6,521 bases of DNA, taken from the NCBI GenBank assembly GCA_030635045.1, contig DAOVZP010000097.1:1-6521 (forward strand), given 5' to 3'. The translations under genes and the position numbers were made by a program. The notes beneath the pieces are model-generated. The model ran no database searches and was not told the DNA's origin. It saw only the letters and a program-made list of their open reading frames with translations. This document shows, piece by piece, positions 1 through 5,547 of the stretch (its first letter is position 1; each line of letters begins with the position of its first letter). Source of the DNA: Bacteroidota bacterium (GTDB lineage Bacteria > Bacteroidota > Bacteroidia > Bacteroidales > B18-G4).

Positions 1-366
1 ATGCTTCAGCCTTTTTGAGAAGAAGATCGAAAAAGGATTTTTGTTAAAACCAACAGTTTTCCCAGCCCTGGAAAAAGCTGTTAAAAATCCTGTCAGGAAA
101 AAGCGTTGTACATTAACTACCAGGTCATAACGCTCCGACTGTACCTCTTTCAAGATTATATAAAGGTTTCTCAGTTTTTTATCGGATTTATCCCATATAT
201 AAAGTTTCCTGAGGTAGGGATGGGATGCAAAGAGAGACTCTGTGCCTTTTTTCACCAACACATCTATGGCAGCGTCAGGATATTTCCTGTGAAGGCTTTC
301 CAGCACAGGGGTTACCAGTATCACATCGCCAATGGAGGCTGTTTGTATGATGAGTATCTTTTTCAA
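1..366 (-). CDS. Glycosyltransferase family 9 (heptosyltransferase-like), partial
   Basis: This gene is 122 codons long to the window edge and is open there, so its C-terminal half is missing. It begins MKKILIIQTASIGDVILVTP, the N-terminal Rossmann signature of GT9 ADP-heptose:LPS heptosyltransferases. Further family-like stretches follow: IDVLVKKGTE (about residues 35-44), HPYLRKLY (49-56), YDLVVNVQRF (80-89) and VGFNKNPFS (105-113). GT9 enzymes act at the inner membrane on lipopolysaccharide core or related glycans; the exact sugar and acceptor cannot be told from this piece. The start must be TTG at 364-366: an in-frame TGA lies two codons upstream (370-372) and no ATG occurs in frame in the 122 codons. 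It lies 16 bases after dapD on the same strand, so the two are probably co-transcribed. Family assignment is firm; substrate is unknown. Confidence 0.87.
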   Translation of the reverse strand, partial: MKKILIIQTASIGDVILVTPVLESLHRKYPDAAIDVLVKKGTESLFASHPYLRKLYIWDKSDKKLRNLYIILKEVQSERYDLVVNVQRFFLTGFLTAFSRAGKTVGFNKNPFSIFFSKRLKH

Positions 367-382
367 GGGTCAAGCCAAATAT

Positions 383-1201
383 CTAAACCTGCATATTGTA
401 CTCCCGCAGGGCATCATTCAGGGAAGTTTTTATATCGGTGGATGCTTTCCGTTTACCGATGATCAGTGCACAGGATACCTGGAACTCACCGGCATTGAAT
501 TTTTTGGGAAAGCTGCCGGGGATCACCACTGAGCGTTCCGGGACCTCCCCCTTATGTTCAAGCGGAGAATCACCTGAAACGTCGATGATCCTGGTAGATT
601 GAGTTAGTACCACATTGGCTCCAAGCACAGCTTCTTTTCTTACCCGTACCCCTTCAACAACGATCGACCTGGAGCCGATAAAGCAATTATCTTCGATGAT
701 GACCGGTGCTGCCTGTACAGGTTCCAGAACGCCCCCGATACCAACCCCCCCGCTGAGGTGTACGTTCTTCCCTATCTGGGCACATGAGCCTACCGTTGCC
801 CAGGTGTCTACCATGCTGCCCTCATCAACATACGCCCCGATGTTCACATAGGATGGCATCATGATCACGCCCCTGCTGATATATGAACCATACCTCGCCA
901 CGGCGTGGGGTACCACGCGCACCCCGAGTGCTTCATAATTCTCCTTCAGGCCTATCTTGTCATGAAATTCAAGCGGGCCTGCACTGGATGTGGCCATTTC
1001 GCTGATAGGGAAATACAGGATCACTGCTTTCTTGATCCATTCATTAACCACCCAGGCATCACCTGAAGGCTCTGCAACTCTCAATTTACCTTTGTCGAGC
1101 AGGCCTATTACACTTCGGATGGCCTCCCGGGTTTCTTCATGTTCAAGCCGGGAACGATCTTCCCAGGCAGTTTCAATGATCTTTTTCAGGTTTTCAGGCA
1201 T
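383..1201 (-). CDS. dapD: 2,3,4,5-tetrahydropyridine-2,6-dicarboxylate N-succinyltransferase (DapD)
   Basis: DapD transfers succinyl from succinyl-CoA to tetrahydrodipicolinate in the succinylase branch of the diaminopimelate/lysine pathway; it is a cytosolic trimer. The protein has 272 residues, close to the 274 of E. coli. Residues 1-95 form the helical N-terminal domain. Residues about 96-205 form a left-handed beta-helix of hexapeptide repeats, including VDTWATVGSCAQIGKNVHLS (131-150), GGVGIGGVLEP (151-161) and IIEDNCFIGSRS (168-179). The C-terminal domain carries VVIPGSFPKKF (225-235) and CALIIGKRK (244-252). Asp132 matches the catalytic Asp of the E. coli enzyme. The position 48 residues later, where E. 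coli has Glu in ARSEVVEGV, is Ile180 here. The ATG at 1199-1201 follows a TAATTTTG -7 box by 20 bases. The GT9 gene follows. Confidence 0.95.
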   Translation of the reverse strand: MPENLKKIIETAWEDRSRLEHEETREAIRSVIGLLDKGKLRVAEPSGDAWVVNEWIKKAVILYFPISEMATSSAGPLEFHDKIGLKENYEALGVRVVPHAVARYGSYISRGVIMMPSYVNIGAYVDEGSMVDTWATVGSCAQIGKNVHLSGGVGIGGVLEPVQAAPVIIEDNCFIGSRSIVVEGVRVRKEAVLGANVVLTQSTRIIDVSGDSPLEHKGEVPERSVVIPGSFPKKFNAGEFQVSCALIIGKRKASTDIKTSLNDALREYNMQV

Positions 1202-1221
1202 ATCAATCTTTTAATGCATTT

Positions 1222-1229
1222 CAAAATTA
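1222..1229 (-). promoter_or_regulatory. Bacteroidota -7 box for dapD
   Basis: On the minus strand this reads TAATTTTG, an exact match to the Bacteroidota -7 consensus TAnnTTTG. It ends 20 bases before the dapD ATG, giving a short leader. I see no good -33 TTTG at the expected distance, so the promoter is supported by one element and its position only. Confidence 0.5.
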
Positions 1230-1283
1230 GGCATTTTTCCCATGAGTTAGGCTACGCTATGGTTTCAGGAAATAAAAAAAAAG

Positions 1284-1291
1284 TAAATTTG
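1284..1291 (+). promoter_or_regulatory. Bacteroidota -7 box for ruvX-def-lipoprotein operon
   Basis: The sequence TAAATTTG matches TAnnTTTG exactly and ends 24 bases before the ruvX ATG. The best -33 candidate is TTTC at 1263-1266, 17 bases upstream and imperfect. The 8-bp palindrome TGCATGCA (1290-1297) overlaps the end of the box. Confidence 0.5.
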
Positions 1292-1315
1292 CATGCACTT
1301 TAAAAGATAAGGAAT

Positions 1316-1732
1316 ATGGGAAGGATCATGGCTATCGATTATGGAAGGAAGCGCACAGGGATCGCAGTTACCGACCCCGACAGGATCATTGCAAGCCCGC
1401 TAAGCACGGTTCCCACCCATGAATTAATCGGATTCCTTACAAAATATATTGAAGAGGAAGGCGTTGATTGTTTGGTGATAGGAGAACCGAAGCAAATGGA
1501 TTATACAGCATCAGAAGCTGAAAAGTACATTACACCTTTCATTAAGCAGGTCAGCAAATCTTTTCCTGGTTTGAAGATCGAGCGGGTCGATGAGCGGTTT
1601 ACATCCCGGATGGCATCACAGGTAATTCTGGAATCCGGCATCAGCAAAAAGGGAAGAAGGGACAAAAGCCTGATCGACAAGATAAGTGCTGCGATCATAT
1701 TACAAACTTATCTGGAAATGAACAACGGATAA
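1316..1732 (+). CDS. ruvX: Putative pre-16S rRNA nuclease / Holliday junction resolvase RuvX (YqgF)
   Basis: RuvX/YqgF proteins have an RNase H-like fold. They are linked to 5' maturation of 16S rRNA in E. coli and, by fold, to Holliday junction resolution. The protein is 138 residues, the usual size. It opens with MGRIMAIDYGRKRTGIAV, where Asp8 is the first acidic active-site residue. The second strand region is LVIGEPKQMDYTASEAEKYI (53-72), with the Bacteroidota form GEPKQMD in place of the more common GLP motif. VDERFTS (91-97) and DKISAAIIL (121-129) supply the remaining conserved acidic residues. I chose the ATG at 1316 because family members begin MGRI; a second ATG at codon 5 would cut the first beta strand. 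It is the first gene of a tight operon, with def 13 bases downstream. Confidence 0.92.
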   Translation: MGRIMAIDYGRKRTGIAVTDPDRIIASPLSTVPTHELIGFLTKYIEEEGVDCLVIGEPKQMDYTASEAEKYITPFIKQVSKSFPGLKIERVDERFTSRMASQVILESGISKKGRRDKSLIDKISAAIILQTYLEMNNG

Positions 1733-1745
1733 TAATTAAAAGGCC

Positions 1746-2318
1746 ATGATATTACCCATAGTTGCATATGGACATCCGACACTGAAAAAAGCAGCAGAGG
1801 AGATCGACAAGGATTATCCGGGATTGGATGAACTCATCAGCAATATGTTTGAGACCATGTATATTTCCAGTGGTGTAGGCCTTGCTGCGCCACAGGTGAA
1901 CAAGTCCATCAGGTTGTTCATGGTCGATGCAACGCCCTTTGCCGAAGAATATCCGGAAGCGGAGGACTTCGCAAAGGTTTTCATCAACCCTTACATCCTA
2001 GAGGAAACAGGTGAAGAATGGAGCTTCAATGAAGGATGCCTCAGCGTGCCGAATGTAAGAGAAGACATTATCAGGAAACCTAAGATCACCATTGAATACC
2101 ATGACAGGGACTTTAACCTCATTGAAGAACAGTATGAGGGGGTCATAGCCAGGATCATCCAGCATGAATATGATCATATTGAAGGGAGGATATTTGTGGA
2201 TCTGGTAAACTCCCTGCGAAAGTTGCTGCTGAAAAGAAGACTGAATGATATCTCTACAGGAAACATCGATGTAGACTATAAAATGATCTTTCCTCTTAAA
2301 TCAAAAAAGAATAAATAA
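1746..2318 (+). CDS. def: Peptide deformylase
   Basis: Peptide deformylase removes the formyl group from the N-terminal formyl-methionine of new proteins at the ribosome, using a bound metal. All three signature motifs are present: SSGVGLAAPQ (41-50), EGCLS (96-100, metal ligand Cys98) and QHEYDHIEG (139-147, ligands His140 and His144, catalytic Glu141). At 190 residues it is longer than the 169-residue E. coli enzyme. The extra length includes an acidic insert around 63-76 (TPFAEEYPEAEDFA) and a basic tail ending KSKKNK. It is complete with no missing catalytic residue. The ATG at 1746 has AAAAGG two bases upstream. It sits 13 bases after ruvX and 21 bases before the lipoprotein ATG, so it is probably the middle gene of a three-gene operon. 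Confidence 0.96.
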   Translation: MILPIVAYGHPTLKKAAEEIDKDYPGLDELISNMFETMYISSGVGLAAPQVNKSIRLFMVDATPFAEEYPEAEDFAKVFINPYILEETGEEWSFNEGCLSVPNVREDIIRKPKITIEYHDRDFNLIEEQYEGVIARIIQHEYDHIEGRIFVDLVNSLRKLLLKRRLNDISTGNIDVDYKMIFPLKSKKNK

Positions 2319-2339
2319 CCATAACAAAAACCATTGGAC

Positions 2340-2873
2340 ATGACAGGATTCAGAAACTCATTGTTAATTTTAGCCCTTGTTGCAGCGCTTGCATCATGCG
2401 GATCTTCAAATGAAAAAGATGCTGCTGAGATTCAGACAGCAGAAGATACTCTGTTTTCAACCAGCGAAGGATTTATTGATAAAGCAAAAGCCCTCGAGCT
2501 GGTTGATCTATACGTAGATTACGCGAACTCTTACCCCGACGACAGCATGGCTGTTGAATATCTATTCAAGGGTGCCGAATTTTGCCTGAACCTTGGTGAA
2601 GGCCAGCGGGCAATCACCTTATACAACAGAGTTATTCAGGAGTATCCTGATTTCAGGAAAGTTCCGGAATGCTTGTTTCTGAAGGGCTATGTTTATGAAA
2701 ACTATCTTGGTGACCTCGATAATGCCAAGGCCATTTACCTTGAGTTCATCGAAAAATACCCTGATAATGAATTTGCCGATGATGCTGAAATTTCCATTCA
2801 AAACCTGGGAAAATCACCTGAGGAGCTGATCAAGCAATTTGAGGAACAGCAAGCCGTAAGCAATCCGGAATAG
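2340..2873 (+). CDS. Small TPR-repeat lipoprotein of unknown function
   Basis: The 177-residue protein starts with a lipoprotein signal peptide: MTGFR, a hydrophobic stretch (8-18) and lipobox LASC with Cys20 as the predicted lipidated residue. The mature N-terminus GSSNEKDAAE is acidic and polar. Two tetratricopeptide-like repeats follow at about 71-104 (AVEYLFKGAEFCLNLGEGQR onward) and 108-142 (ending FIEKYPDN), resembling BamD/YbgF-type repeats. This suggests an envelope-anchored scaffold for protein contacts; the partner is unknown. I prefer the ATG at 2340 to the TTG two codons earlier, because ATG gives a normal signal peptide. No clear Shine-Dalgarno is visible; the leader is A-rich. 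It is the last gene of the ruvX-def cluster and ends facing rny, with a tandem repeat between. It is too short for BamD, so I give no gene name. Confidence 0.88.
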   Translation: MTGFRNSLLILALVAALASCGSSNEKDAAEIQTAEDTLFSTSEGFIDKAKALELVDLYVDYANSYPDDSMAVEYLFKGAEFCLNLGEGQRAITLYNRVIQEYPDFRKVPECLFLKGYVYENYLGDLDNAKAIYLEFIEKYPDNEFADDAEISIQNLGKSPEELIKQFEEQQAVSNPE

Positions 2874-2882
2874 AGTGATAAT

Positions 2883-2938
2883 CGATACTTGATACTCGAT
2901 ACTTGATACTCGATACTTGATACTTGATACTCGATATT
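2883..2938 (+). repeat. Tandem heptamer repeat, consensus YGATACT, 8 copies
   Basis: Eight head-to-tail 7-bp units run without gaps. Seven match YGATACT exactly, with first bases C,T,C,T,C,T,T. The eighth is CGATATT, and a degenerate CGAT follows at 2939-2942, touching the rny stop codon. The array fills almost all the space between the stops of the convergent lipoprotein and rny genes (2874-2941). The units do not pair with each other, so this is not an intrinsic terminator, and neither gene has another visible one. Confidence 0.95.
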
Positions 2939-2941
2939 CGA

Positions 2942-4486
2942 TTATTTCGCGTAATTAATAGACCGTGTTTCCCTGATCACGGTGATCTTGATCTGCCCCG
3001 GGTATGTCATCTCATCCTGGATCTTCCTTGAAAGGTCGTATGATATCTTGGTCGCATCCTCATCAGACACTTTCTCTGCACCTACGATCACCCTGAGCTC
3101 TCGTCCGGCCTGGATAGCATATGTTTTCACAACACCCGGATAGTTGAGTGCAATCTCTTCAAGTTTGTTGAGACGCTGGATGTAGGCCTCAGCTACTTCA
3201 CGCCTGGCTCCGGGCCTGGCACCGGAGATAGCATCGCATACCTGTACGATCGGAGCAATCAGTGATTCCATTTCAACTTCATCGTGATGCGCTCCAATTG
3301 CGTTGATCACATCGGGTTTTTCTTTGTACTTCTCGGCAAGTTTCATACCGAGGATGGCATGTGGATGTTCAGGCTCATTATCGGGCACTTTACCAATATC
3401 GTGCAGCAAGCCTGCCCGTTTGGCTATTTTGGGGTTCAAATTGAGTTCTGCGGCCATGGTTGCACAAAGATTCGCTACCTCAATGGAATGCTGCAGCAGG
3501 TTTTGCCCATATGATGAGCGGTATTTCATCCTGCCCACCATCCGGATCAATTCATGGTGCATATTATGAATGCCAAGGTCGATGGCTGTTCTTTTCCCCG
3601 TTTCAACGATCTCCTGCTCAATTTGCTTACGGGTTTTTGCAACCACTTCCTCAATGCGGGCAGGGTGTATCCTGCCATCAGTGACCAGCTTATGCAGCGA
3701 CAACCTGGCAATCTCTCTCCTGACAGGATCAAATCCTGACAGTATAATGGCTTCCGGAGAATCGTCGATGATGATCTCAATGCCCGTAAGAGATTCAATT
3801 GCACGGATATTCCGTCCTTCACGGCCAATTATCCTGCCCTTGATCTCATCACTGTCGAGATGGAATACCGAGACAGTATTTTCAATTGCATGCTCAACAG
3901 CAGTGCGTTGGATAGACTCAATTACTATTTTCTTTGCTTTTTGGTTGGCGGTGAGTTTAGCCTCGTCAACAATTTCTGCAATATAAACCTGGGCATCCGC
4001 CTTCGCTTCTTCCAGGATGGTTTCGTTTAACTGGCTTTTGGCTTCGCCTGCAGACAAACCAGAAATTGCTTCCAATTGCTCAACCTGTTGCTTGTGTGCT
4101 CTATCGAGATTCTGTTGCTTGTTGGCAATGATCTCCAGCTGGTTGTCCATGTTGGCCCGTATCGAATCTACTTCCTTCTGCTTGCGTTGAAGCTCTTCAA
4201 GTTTTTGAGAGATACTTGACTCCTTCTGCTTCAACCTGCTTTCGTTTTGCTGAATCCTGCTATTTTTTTCATTAATAACCTTTTCATGTTCGATCTTCAG
4301 CTGAAGGAACTTTTCTTTCGCCTGTATTATCTTATCTTTTTTATATACTTCGGCCTTTTCTTTTGCCTCTTGCAGCAGTTTTTCACTTTTTTTCTCAACT
4401 GCTTTTCTCAGCATTGTTGAAGTTATGATAACTCCAAGCACCAACCCGGCAACTCCCGAGATAACAAGGTACGCTATATCTAACAT
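2942..4486 (-). CDS. rny: Ribonuclease Y
   Basis: RNase Y is a membrane-anchored endoribonuclease that starts mRNA decay and processes RNAs. The 514-residue protein shows the full family order. There is an N-terminal membrane helix (about 4-24, [20 protein letters not shown]), then a long charged coiled coil (about 27-140). The KH domain carries the GxxG loop in [10 protein letters not shown] (219-228). The HD domain has LLQHS (His333), LLHDIGK (His362, Asp363) and Asp418 as likely metal ligands. The C-terminal RNY domain carries GRELRVIV (461-468) and ends near [14 protein letters not shown]. Length and motifs are normal and nothing is broken. GAGAAG lies directly before the ATG (4484-4486). 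I find no TAnnTTTG box between it and the upstream RNA gene, so its promoter is undetermined; readthrough from upstream is possible. It converges on the lipoprotein gene. Confidence 0.96.
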   Translation of the reverse strand: MLDIAYLVISGVAGLVLGVIITSTMLRKAVEKKSEKLLQEAKEKAEVYKKDKIIQAKEKFLQLKIEHEKVINEKNSRIQQNESRLKQKESSISQKLEELQRKQKEVDSIRANMDNQLEIIANKQQNLDRAHKQQVEQLEAISGLSAGEAKSQLNETILEEAKADAQVYIAEIVDEAKLTANQKAKKIVIESIQRTAVEHAIENTVSVFHLDSDEIKGRIIGREGRNIRAIESLTGIEIIIDDSPEAIILSGFDPVRREIARLSLHKLVTDGRIHPARIEEVVAKTRKQIEQEIVETGKRTAIDLGIHNMHHELIRMVGRMKYRSSYGQNLLQHSIEVANLCATMAAELNLNPKIAKRAGLLHDIGKVPDNEPEHPHAILGMKLAEKYKEKPDVINAIGAHHDEVEMESLIAPIVQVCDAISGARPGARREVAEAYIQRLNKLEEIALNYPGVVKTYAIQAGRELRVIVGAEKVSDEDATKISYDLSRKIQDEMTYPGQIKITVIRETRSINYAK

Positions 4487-4538
4487 CTTCTCAGAGTTTT
4501 AATTAAACATTAATTGATGAGAGCAGTAATTGTGCGGC

Positions 4539-4570
4539 AAAAAAAAACCCGCAGTTAATTCGTGGGTTTT
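4539..4570 (-). terminator. Intrinsic terminator at the 3' end of the 6S-like RNA
   Basis: On the minus strand AAAACCC (4570-4564) can pair with GGGUUUU (4550-4544), leaving U5 unpaired of a U9 run. The longer closing stem of the RNA, ending in GCGGG immediately before U9, would serve equally well. Either way, transcription coming from zapA should stop here, ahead of rny. Confidence 0.7.
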
Positions 4571-4736
4571 CGAAACCCCAAAAGACACGGATAGGAAGGC
4601 CAAGTTATTCAAACTTCCTCTGTTCCCTGACCATCGGGACATCCGCCAAGGCGGACTGAGGCCTGTTTTAGGAACTTATGAGCCAATCCTAATAAAAGTA
4701 ATGTTGAGTTTACAAACCAAAATGAATTAACGCGGG
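4539..4736 (-). ncRNA. ssrS: Candidate 6S RNA (SsrS-like, Bacteroidota type)
   Basis: 6S RNA binds the housekeeping RNA polymerase holoenzyme and mimics an open promoter. The candidate is about 198 nt, a usual 6S size. A closing stem joins CCCGC-GUUAAUUC (4736-4724) to GAAUUAAC-U-GCGGG (4561-4548): 13 pairs with one bulged U. A U9 run (4547-4539) follows at once. Inside lies a large bubble. Its 5' side (4723-4691) is A/U-rich and largely unpaired. Its 3' side carries a small hairpin, GGGUUU-CGA-AAACCC (4578-4564). The apical arm begins with AGGA-UU-GGCU (4690-4681) paired to GGCC-U-UCCU (4601-4593), then AAGUU (4677-4673) with AACUU (4606-4602), and includes UCCGC-CUUG-GCGGA (4655-4642). Closing stem, bubble with 3' hairpin and long arm form the 6S architecture. 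Position just after zapA matches zapA-ssrS elsewhere. Pairings were found by eye; no covariance search was run. Confidence 0.75.
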
Positions 4737-4770
4737 TATATTTTAAATTTCAAAGAACGATGTTCGGGGA

Positions 4771-5061
4771 CTATCCCTCTTGTTGTTCTGAAAGCAGTTT
4801 TTCCAGGGTTTTTAAACCACTGATCAGGTCATCATTGTCACTCCCGACCGCAGTTTGTGCTTTTAACGATGTTGTAGAAAACCACAACGACACCATTGCG
4901 AGCAAATCCTGGTTGTCGTTAAAAGCGTAAGTATTTGCATATTCTTCTATCTTTTCATTAATCAACCTGGCAGCTTTTCGTATGACCTCTTCCTCCTCTG
5001 CTTTGACCGTCATTTTATATGGGCGGTCGACTATTTTCACAGTTATTACCAGTTCATCCAT
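4771..5061 (-). CDS. zapA: Cell division protein ZapA
   Basis: ZapA binds FtsZ and cross-links its filaments in the cytokinetic ring. The protein is 96 residues, normal for the family. The N-terminal globular part is MDELVITVKIVDRPYKMTVK followed by EEEEVIRKAARLINEKIEEY (22-41), the typical ZapA strand-turn-strand then helix. The rest, including DNQDLLAMVSLWFSTTSLKA (49-68) and a C-terminal stretch ISGLKTLEKLLSEQQ (80-94), would form the long dimerisation helix. The division role is inferred from the family; sequence identity between distant ZapA proteins is low. It lies 27 bases downstream of the coiled-coil gene and 34 bases upstream of the 6S-like RNA. It probably shares the promoter at 5403-5432. 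No Shine-Dalgarno is visible before the ATG at 5059-5061. Confidence 0.85.
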   Translation of the reverse strand: MDELVITVKIVDRPYKMTVKAEEEEVIRKAARLINEKIEEYANTYAFNDNQDLLAMVSLWFSTTSLKAQTAVGSDNDDLISGLKTLEKLLSEQQEG

Positions 5062-5088
5062 CAGGTCTTCAAGCCATTATCGTCTTTC

Positions 5089-5376
5089 CTACTGATTCAA
5101 AAGTCCCACACATTTATCAATTTCCCGCAACAGTTCTTCTATTTTCGCCTTCACTTCTATTGAATCTTTGTTATCTGTTAGTGATTTTGTAATTTTTAGT
5201 TTAACAATCTGCTCTTTTAGCTTGTCTATTTCAGTTTTTAGTTCTTTAATTGACTTTAGAAGCTCAGCATTTTGTGTATGTAACTCAGTACCTTCACTTT
5301 TTAATGCCCGGTGCCGGCCAAGCAGTTCCAAAACCTGCTCATTAATTCTGGAAACTAATTCTTTAGCCTGCTCCAT
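5089..5376 (-). CDS. Short coiled-coil protein upstream of ZapA, function unknown
   Basis: This 95-residue protein is nearly all predicted helix. Residues about 5-62 show heptad spacing of Leu/Ile/Val with many Lys and Glu (for example LLKSIKELKTEIDKLKEQI, 39-57), a clear coiled coil. A short polar break (65-72) is followed by a helix ending IEELLREIDKCVGLLNQ (79-95), which looks like a conserved C-terminal motif. There is no signal peptide or membrane segment. It is co-oriented with zapA and 27 bases upstream. Size, coiled coil and position suggest a ZapB-like partner of ZapA, but I cannot show homology, so this is inference. Its codons look more AT-rich than those of dapD or rny. The ATG at 5374-5376 is about 20 bases from the predicted transcription start. 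A small hairpin, AGCTT-GAT-AAGCT (5379-5391), overlaps its ribosome-binding region. Confidence 0.8.
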   Translation of the reverse strand: MEQAKELVSRINEQVLELLGRHRALKSEGTELHTQNAELLKSIKELKTEIDKLKEQIVKLKITKSLTDNKDSIEVKAKIEELLREIDKCVGLLNQ

Positions 5377-5402
5377 TAAGCTTGATAAGCTGTTAATTTA
5401 TA

Positions 5403-5432
5403 CAAAAATAAGAATTTCTCAGCCAAAAGCAA
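5403..5432 (-). promoter_or_regulatory. Bacteroidota promoter for the coiled-coil gene-zapA unit
   Basis: On the minus strand TATTTTTG (5410-5403) matches the -7 consensus TAnnTTTG. A TTG (5432-5430) lies 19 bases upstream, the expected spacing for the -33 element. Transcription would start near 5397, leaving a leader of about 20 bases before the coiled-coil ATG. This is the best-formed promoter in the window. Confidence 0.7.
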
Positions 5433-5502
5433 GTCTTGAGCTAAATTAAATTCATTTTTTTCAACACGATACCTTCCCTCACTTAAAGTAAAGGTGTGAC
5501 AA

Positions 5503-5512
5503 TTCCCGGGAA
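5503..5512. promoter_or_regulatory. 10-bp palindrome upstream of the DUF2851 gene
   Basis: TTCCCGGGAA is a perfect 10-bp palindrome lying 35 bases before the TTG start of the DUF2851 gene. It stands out in an AT-rich intergenic stretch and could be an operator for a dimeric regulator. No -7 consensus was found for the plus-strand gene, so its role is open. Confidence 0.3.
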
Positions 5513-5531
5513 AAGGTATTAATCTATAAGA

Positions 5532-5539
5532 AGAAGAAG
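5532..5539 (+). promoter_or_regulatory. Purine-rich ribosome-binding site supporting the TTG start
   Basis: AGAAGAAG ends 8 bases before the TTG at 5548. No in-frame ATG or GTG lies between the upstream stop (TAA, 5527-5529) and this TTG, so the site helps fix the start of the DUF2851 gene. Confidence 0.5.
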
Positions 5540-5547
5540 TAATTGAT

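Noticed and set aside
106..462. 118-codon plus-strand frame over the left edge
   Set aside because: It is antisense to the GT9 gene and the end of dapD, both of which have clear family motifs; its own translation matches nothing recognisable.
2334..2339. TTG start two codons upstream of the lipoprotein ATG
   Set aside because: The ATG at 2340 gives a standard signal peptide and the TTG has no better ribosome-binding site.
2874..2941. Intrinsic terminator between the lipoprotein gene and rny
   Set aside because: The heptamers are direct repeats that do not pair with one another, and there is no stem followed by a U run on either strand.
3547..3828. 93-codon minus-strand frame inside rny
   Set aside because: It lies in another frame of the KH/HD-coding part of rny, which is intact and well recognised; no ribosome-binding or family evidence supports it.
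4530..4730. 66-codon plus-strand reading frame between rny and zapA
   Set aside because: It coincides with the structured minus-strand RNA, resembles no known family, and the pairing pattern explains the sequence better than a protein does.
4737..4754. Possible separate promoter for the 6S-like RNA (TTTG at 4754-4751, AT-rich run to 4737)
   Set aside because: The -33-like TTTG is too close to the RNA's 5' end and no TAnnTTTG box lies at the right distance; a processed 5' end is equally likely.
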